A DNA stretch of 64,000 nt from Pipra filicauda (Eukaryota > Chordata > Aves > Passeriformes > Pipridae). A program made the position numbers and the translations under genes. The stretch covers positions 2,165,501 through 2,229,500 of the forward strand of contig NW_024104096.1 in NCBI RefSeq assembly GCF_003945595.2, in the 5' to 3' direction. The notes under the pieces were generated by a model, which saw only the letters and a list, made by a program, of their open reading frames with translations, searched no databases and was not told the origin of the DNA. Positions 41,001 through 50,000 of this stretch are shown here, in pieces (the stretch's first letter is position 1; each line of letters starts with the position of its first letter).

Positions 41001-44000
41001 AAGGTCTGAAAAAACACACAGAATATTACATTTTCCTGGCATTAGCAATGTGTGTTCCTTCCGATAACATGAACTTTATGTGTGTATTTTACTAGGATAT
41101 TAAGTACAAAATATCAAATTACCATAGAGGTCTCTAAATGGCATATACGTGGCTGCAGAAGAAGCATTCAAAGAAAAAAAAGCCCTGAGAATACGCTCAA
41201 AATATAAACTGACTTGTTCCTGTATTCAAATAAATTCCCAGCTGATACACCTCCTCTGACCCAGTGACCTTCACACTTAGTTGCAAATACTCTACTCCCT
41301 ATAGCAATTCAAAAACAGTTGGTACAGCCATATTAACAGCAGAATAAAGATCCATGCATTCCTTTTGGACATGTTAGTGCCTACTGATACAAATAATGAT
41401 AAAACACAACAAAAAACTATCAATATCTTTGTAAAATTAACGTTATCAAATTCCCATTCTAAATTACTAGATCACACAAATAAGAAATAACAGAAGAGCT
41501 AAGTCTGGAAGTGTGATGGATTGAAAGCAAAGGGAACACATTACATAAAACAGGATGTCTTAATATTACCTGAATTAAAGCAAACATCAGGGGCTCACTG
41601 TAATACATCAAGCCACACCTGTTTGTGGCACTACATTCCTACAAACAAATACTAAAAATTATACACAAAAACTATCACCTGAGTGCAAACAAAGTGTCAT
41701 ATACACGCCAGTCCCCATGTGCAGTGGCACTAACTCTGCACACAAAAATAAATATACATCCCAGCACCAGAAAAAGCTAAAATCTGACTATGACAATCCA
41801 GAAAACTCTAACACTGAAAATACTGGCATACATTTAAAAGACTCTTTTCTTATTTGTCAATTTTAGGTTCCCCTAGAAGAAGATTCAATACGTTATTTTC
41901 CAGAGGTGAAACCTCTCCTCAGGAGACTAGGACTGTAATACTAATACCTCTTCTTAATTGCATTTGCATGCAGAGAGTTGATTTCTAGCACCATTATTTA
42001 TGTATATGAACTTGTCCATGCACAAGCAACTAATGTTCATGAGTGTATGCAGTTATTAAATCTGGGGAAAGGAATCATTCCATTTACCTTCCAAAATGAT
42101 CCTTACAAGTAACAGATGCCTTAGTAGTTATTATTTTTCTTCATTACTAGCTTTAAAGTTCCTAAGATTGATTGTACCAGTTTCTCCAGATGCATATGAA
42201 TGTCAGTTCTAAACAGAGTAGCTTACAACATATAAAGGATCATCAAAATGAACAAATAATTTATTAACAGGATGACATCTATATGTTACTATGTCCCATT
42301 TCTCTCCAGGTACTTCTTCAGCTTCAGTTGAATCTACTCTGTCATTACCTGTCTCTCATGTAAGAGAGGTGCTGAGACAGGTCCTCTCTCAGCCCTGCCC
42401 AGTTCACCAAGACCCAAAGTGAAAAGTGGAGTCCCTTCTCACAGAGATACTCAGCTTATGCTGTCTCATCTAGAGATGTCCGTGTTGTTACTCTTCCCTC
42501 AACCACAAATGGAATAGAAGAGGAAAAGAACTATGTCTTTTGATGTATTAGCTTTTTAATGTGACAGATCTACGCTCTTAAGGCTTCCTCTTGATTTTAT
42601 TTTTTTTCAGGATATACTGAATTTACAGATTTCAAATAATTCTTTAAAAGTCTACTGGTTCAGAATGGTCACTGAATGTCCACTCAAGAACCTTTTTTGA
42701 TCATCTTTTCTCCTATGTTTTTATTTGCATCATCTCCTCATTAATTCTTTTATAGAATGAGTTTCTTGAGATAGACTAGTATTTACCAGAAATGTTCAAT
42801 ACAATTTTGGCTCAAATTCCTGGAGTGATAATGCAGAAATACTCTGCTAAAAATAATAAAACATCTACTTCTAGCTCATATTCTTACAATTGTATTTCAG
42901 TATACCAATAGTACACTTTGTCATAATTTTAGGTACACATTTACTTCATTTCTGTGCATTCAGAAATCTGTTACTGTAACTATACGGTAGTAACAGTGCA
43001 GCTATTTAAAGAACTAAATATATTAGATATTTCTGAAAAAAACACACTGAAAAGTAAAGTTGTGAAAAAGGAAGCCCAGTGAAGCTACACATTTATGTAG
43101 CAACAAATGAAAGCAATTTTACTTGAATAGCACCCTTCAGCATACTAAAGAACCAGTTTTTAATAGTTTAAATGCAAGGTTCAACCTATCACTATGTTTG
43201 AACATCAGTATAAAAGCAAATGCTATCTGTCCTACAGGAATACAACCATTTTGCCTGCAGAAGAATGAAGAACAATCAGCATCTTAAAGCTAATTCCATT
43301 TTAAAATTTGATTTAAAAAATTATCTCTAGTCTAGTCTTTTACAGTAAATAAGTGGTAAAACTTTTGAATATGATAATGCATTAGCGCCAATGTGGAATA
43401 TCCTTTTTAAGAGTTTTGTACATTGAAAACTGATTTCATTATAGATATATAATAAATTTATCTTGTCTGCTCTTTGATGATAATTAAACCTTATTGATCT
43501 GTCAACCTCCCTCAAGTAATCTTCTGGGGAAGACAACATGCAGAAAACAAGCATTTTTTTAATGCAATACACAAAGCAGCATAGTTGTATGTTGCATTTT
43601 AAAAAGTTGGGTTTGATTTTATTTCCTAGAGGGGATTCAAATGATGATGATATTGAAAAATGGCAGGAATTAGCTAGAGAAAAATGAATACATACAAGAC
43701 TTTGACCATTATGAACTGGTGTCTACAACTACAAATATTGTCTAATGAGAATTCATTCACCCTTATAAGAAGGTGTGAAACTGGCTTCTTTCAGCTGTAA
43801 ATGCCATCACAGTATATAAAGCACAAGAGAAATCAGTAAAGGAAATTAGTGACACAAAAGAATTCTTATCAGCTACTTCATCCAACAATCACAATTATAA
43901 AAATATCAGAGTGCAAATGGAACTGTTTCACTTTAAATTGATGCTTCATTCCAAAGATCGGCTGAAACAGAGACATCTATTCTGTTCAGTTAAAATTCAA

Positions 44001-47000
44001 CATGTACAAAGAGGTATAGACAGATTACATACTAAAGGCAGCCTTGAGACATCTCATGGCAGATATTGAGAAAGTTGAGAGAAAGATACAGCAAACCAAT
44101 ACTATGTATTTGGTACTTTCAAGCAAATCACAGCTGCTAAAAGGAATCCAGTTTGTGATATAAATTGTTGTAATCCATCTATTTATATTGGCAAATTAAA
44201 CATTTATTTTTAATATATTGCTTGTAATAGTATGATATTAGAAAGTATAGTCTAACTGGTTTCTGTGTTTGAAGCAGGACACCTAAAACTCTAGGAGTAA
44301 TATCCAAGCACCACAGAGACTTAGAAACACAACTGATTTGAACAATCAGTTCTGGTCAGATTTAAATTTCTATTTGTATTTAGATTCTGACCACTCAAAA
44401 AAACCCCCCAAACAAACCAAGGCAGAGGTGAGCACCTGTGGACATGATATGAACTCCATATTGGGCCATATTATCAAGAGTGCATGCAGCAGACTGAGGG
44501 AAGTGATTATTCGCTTCTGTTCACCACTTGTGAGCCCAAATCTCAACTGTTGTGTCCAGTTTTGGGCACTTCAGCACAAGAAAGACATTGATGAATTGGA
44601 AGGAGCTCAGTAGAAGCCACCCAGACAAGACGTCTCAAGACCGAGATTCCAGCTCTTTAATTTACATCTCCCAAGAGTTGGCACATTTTACTGAGCTTTA
44701 TAGTCTGAATCCCTTTACCCTCTGGTTGAAGCTGCACCATGAGGAATACAAGATCCATTAGGCCAATAGAAAGGAAAAAACAAACAGAAAGAAAGAGCTG
44801 GAGCCAAAGGCTTGATCTGTGATAAAATCATCGCATTTTGAAGGACACAGGCCTGGATTTTTGACCCCAGTACCAAACTGATTTATGCATTTTACGGAGC
44901 AAATAATACATATTATTAAGTGCAATTTAATAAAATGTAGATGTAACCCAAGGAGAAAGGAATAAAAGTCAGATATTGCTCATAAGAGTAATTCCAAGGA
45001 TTTGTGCAAAAGTTTGACACATTCAGGAATATTCTTTAAAAAAGCAACCTTTTCTGGGAAGCTGGAATCAATACTGTCCATATGGACTATGCATTCTCTT
45101 ATGAGAATGAGCATTACATGAGCAGTACGTGTCTGCTGAGGACTCAGGTGAGGAGTATGTGCCTTATTGCTAGGCCACTGAATGACAGCAGAGCTTAGAA
45201 ATCTACCTCTTCACTGTAGAGGAATCTAATTCCAATAAATCTGCCAGTTCCCACTACTCCAAATGTTAATTTTGCATGTACCGGATAAACTTTCTGGATC
45301 ATTTTCATAGTCTTTGGTGCTTAAATTCTGCTAAGGTCTATTCTGTAGGTGTTTAAATAAACAAAAAAAAATTGAAAGGTTCATTCTTATACCTCTTATT
45401 ATAAGCAGGCTGATTTTTCAAAGTACAGAACCATGTTTCCACAGCCTGTTACGAGAAAACCCTGTGTTCTCTATGGGGAAAATGTCAAATATTGTAATTA
45501 TGTCAACCTTCTAAATGACATCTCTGTAATACTTCCCAGACTCATGAATTAATTTCTCAAAAGACTTAGACAGGTTGATTAATTTAAAGAAGATCTGAAA
45601 CATGGAACTTTAGAAGACTGTTTTCAAAACTGAACTTTGTGAATAGGCTTAAGAAATACTGCAGTTGTCTCTAGTCACACTGAAAATATTGAAAAAGTAG
45701 TTTTTTTGTGGTACTACCAAGGCTTAAAAGATTCAGGGAATGCTTGCAAAACAACAGGAGAAAAATCCTGTAACTCTTACTGTGATCCATTCTAGTATTT
45801 TGCCTCTCTTCAATTTTTCATTCACACAGTTTCCCAAGTTTTGCCTCCAGAACAGTTTCAAATATACTCTGTCAGCCCAGTCTTCTCAGGCTGAATTATC
45901 TCACATAAGCATCCACTGAATGTATTCTACTTTTGCAAATAATTATTCCTTACACTCACAAACCAACACCAAAACTCCAACAAAACCCACCCCTATGTTG
46001 GCTGGAATAATGAGACATATTGTGACAAAACAGGAAAGGAGTTGTTTACGATTTTATGTTAATTTAACCTATTTTTAGGATTACAATTAAAAGTGCTAAA
46101 AATATTTATTAATCCATTTTATGTTAATTGGAAAGTATCATACTTAGATTTCAGAATTTTACTTGTGTTTATTTGGCAGATTTGAGGAAGTTACTATTGA
46201 CAAAGCAGTCTAAGAGGGAAAAGGAAATGCTGTATATAATTACACTAATATCCATCCCTATTGAATTTCTATTCTGTTCTAAGAAAAATGAAAGGAAGAA
46301 CAGAGGACAATATAAACCAAAACATATTTAGCAAATTTTGAAATTCAGTGTTGCTGTTGGATATTTTTATTATCTCCTGAAGAGTTTTTACTCAGATATG
46401 CAGGTCTCTAGATCAGTCATAACATAAACACGTTGTCCTGAAAAATTAAAATATCGATATACAGCTCTGTTCACACAAGAGCAAAAATATATAGTATTTA
46501 TAAAACAAATATTTGTATTAGATATACCAAAGTTTCAAAGTATATAAGTTCATAATTTTACTCTAAAATAGAAAATCATACTGCAGAGTTCAGGACCCTG
46601 GAGGGCTTTGGTCATCTCTGAAAGAAACTATAGTGTAACTGTGTCTCTTCCTCCTATAGATAACAGAAGAAAAAAAATAGGGGACTAGTCTAAACACGCT
46701 GTATATGAAGAGAAAGGCAGGAATATAATTGGAGAGTTAGTTCACAGTAGTTTGCTCTCACCCCTAGGACATACTACCCAAAAGCTGCTCAGAAAAAGAT
46801 AATGCTGTATTATGTCTGACTATTATTTTACTTCTATTTGCTAGCCCAACCCGGAGCAAAGTGAAAGTGTGAGGCCACATGATGGAAGGAGCTTGTACCA
46901 ACCCAACCCAACCCAACCCAACCCAACTTTCCAACCCAACCTCCAAACTATACTCTTTCTCTCACTGACATCACTTGAACAAATGTCACAGAGAGAAATC

Positions 47001-50000
47001 AAATGGCTCTATGTGAATCCTCTCAGTTGAAGTATGCTCATGCTTATTAATTATCAATCGTAGTTGATAAGTCCTTGATTGATGCCTTTCTAAAAAAGGA
47101 CTCTATAAAACCTTAATTTTAACCCCTGTGTGGCACATAGGCATAAACGACTTTTATAAAAGCAGTTTAAGAAACTTTGTCTTACTATTTAAAAAATGAC
47201 AAATCAGAAAATGTGCTGTACTAGCTATAAAATGGACAGTTGGATTAACTGAGGCTTCTGTTTCATCTTACTCCACTGCAGGATATTCTGATGGTAATGT
47301 AAAGCCTTATTGCTGCTTTTCAGTTAACAGACACTACTTCAGTTTTCTGCTATTACCCCAAACCATAATAATCAATTATGAATTTTTATTATTTAATAGA
47401 TACATTTATCATGATATTGTAGCTAATTTCATTGGATACATACCAGATACCAGCTATTTTGAATTGGCTAATGTTTTGTTAGTATTTTAAAAATATATTA
47501 GGCACTTAGGTAGGAATTAAGAAGATACACATAGGCACTTTATACTGTTCATATTATAAGTTAACAGTTATGCACAACAATGAAATATTTTTCATTTCTG
47601 GTATGAGAATTGAACTGCCCAGAAAAGCCTAGTATCTCTCAAATAAAACAATCCTTGACTTTATGCCACAAAACAGTGATTAAGAAATAACACTCAAATG
47701 AAAATGGTTGCACATAATGCAGCTACAAAAGTTTTCCAATAACTGTTCAGAAAGACAACTCCTGGAAAATGTATTTGCGTGTGCATGTATTTTTATATAT
47801 ATATATTTTAAAATTACCTAAGTCATCTTTTTTCTTAAAAGTGACTGTGAAACATGAGCTAAGAAACATATCACACTGTTTGCTGCCATAGCAATTGCAA
47901 AGCAAGGGCGAGTCTAAGATTCTACTTTCTTGTCTTGCACAAGTAAAAATGGAAGATGCGTACATGAAAAAAAAGCAAAGTTGAATTATTATACCAAAAT
48001 AAACACAAGACCTAAACCTGAATTACATACAAGATACAAAAGCTGCAGTAAAAAGTGCCCCAGTTGCCTTTACGGTTGTAGAAAAACCCATCTCCTACAT
48101 CTTCTCAGAGATAAATGAGCTTTACAAACTAAAAATTACTTGTAGCCCTTGTGTCAGTATTCAATTTTTCAAACCAAAAGACACCACAGAATTGGATGCT
48201 TGCAAACAGTAGTTTCACATTTAGTAACTACTCAAAGTTTAAGAACAAGCTGAACTCAAGCACTTGAAGGAGGAGGAAGCCATTTTGGGTGTGGCACCTG
48301 CAAAGTCAACAGGTGCTTTCTTTAATGAATTTAGAAAAGCATCCTCAAAGCACAATTATGTTTCACATTCTGGGAAACAAGTGGATGGGGGAAAAAAGGG
48401 AACTCATAGAAGCTGTAGAAAATGAGGTATATTTGATGTCGTCAAATTGGAGGAACAGCTCTTAAATTCTGAACAATTCTGGAGTGTGTGAAAAAACGTC
48501 CAAGTAAGTCTCAGGGAAATCAGTTCTTACAAAGTGGACGATAATATCTGCATTTAACTCGTGGGTGCCACAGCTTTGTGCTATGATTGGCTGCCATCTG
48601 GGCTCCATCTGACAGCAGCAGATTGGTATTCTCTGCACACGTCCTCACAATTCCTGTCGCCTGTGTTTGCTGTCCCTTACACATACACACAATACATTAT
48701 TTACTCAACTATAAACATTTCTGTAATGTACACAAGCAGCATCTACAGTGCAATCATGCATCAGCATTCAGAATCAATCTAGTATAAATAGTACACATCT
48801 GTCTAATCTTTTTACAACTGGTTCATAATAAATATTTTTAGTGCAAACATTTTCTCATCTATATGTTGTTAGAAACCTTTCAATTTTTTGTTTGCTTTCC
48901 CTTATTTCCTGAATAACAGGTTATTAGTGCATGCATAATATTTTTGCTTTCATGAAGGTAACTTTCTGCTAAGCAGGTTAGTTAAATAACTGCAATGGGA
49001 ACTGTAAGTGTGACTGAGAACAGAGAAAAGAAGGCTGATGTGTTAGCAGTGCACAGGAATATTTTTCCTCACAAACAGCAATTTCATAAGTAGGCTATCA
49101 GAATTGGTGTACAAACTAAAACTCCTACAGAATCAAGGACAGCACTGTCCTTACTTAAAAGAGCAGATGTTATTCCTCTCCATTTATTAAATGATTCAAC
49201 ATTGCGGTATGCCTGCAACTAATTAGTATGATCAACACAGTGCAGGGCAGGAACAAAAGCAGACCAGCCTCTGAGATGTGCTGATGTAAAAGCACACAGG
49301 AGTATACATTTTTAAACCCTGTCCTATAATTCATAACCATTACATACTAATCATTCCTTGATGGAACTTTTATTTTTAAGACTGAATCTAATGTCATTTC
49401 TGATTAGGCCTGTCTCAGGATATTAAAACTGACCACCGAGGTATTCCCTTACTAGCAGTTAAATAACTTACTTTGTTTTAGACTGTCTTATACTAACCAT
49501 TATGAAACCCCAGAAGGTTAGCTACTGACAAGTAAGAACGGAACATAAAAAGAACATATATGTACAGCAAAATAGAGAGAGAGAAAAATATAGGTATATT
49601 TGCTAAGTCATATACTTACCATTAGCACTGCAAAGTTACTGAAGTGCGTACTCTGAATGGTGGTAATATTGCCTGCAGAGCTAATTATGTGGCACCCTTC
49701 TCCCCACCAGCCTCCATGTCCATCTAGAAGGTCAAAATCCCAGAAGGCTGCAATGGGGTCTATACCCCGTGCAAAGTGCCTCAATCCTATAGTGAGAGGG
49801 CTGGTGAGGTTTCCAAAACTGCACCCATCTGTAAAAGCAACAAACTGAATCAGAGAGATGGACTGGAAAACCCTTTAGTGATGAATGCTGTGTAAAGAGA
49901 CCAGATACACTAAACTATAGGGAAAAAAGCCATAGACATATAATCTTCATGGTCAAAATCAAAGGTAGTGCTCATATCAGAAAAGTTTGAAATAGTATAA

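Larger units (their letters stand above)
40759..49619 (-). other. ADGRA1 8.9-kb intron between GPS exon and TM1 exon
   Basis: This GT-AG intron separates the extracellular exons from the seven-helix part. It contains a CR1 ORF2 fragment near 44.5 kb and a (CCAAC)n array near 46.9 kb. If a short isoform has its own promoter, it would be expected here or just upstream of 49.6 kb. No GC-rich or TATA-type promoter stands out. Confidence 0.88.
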
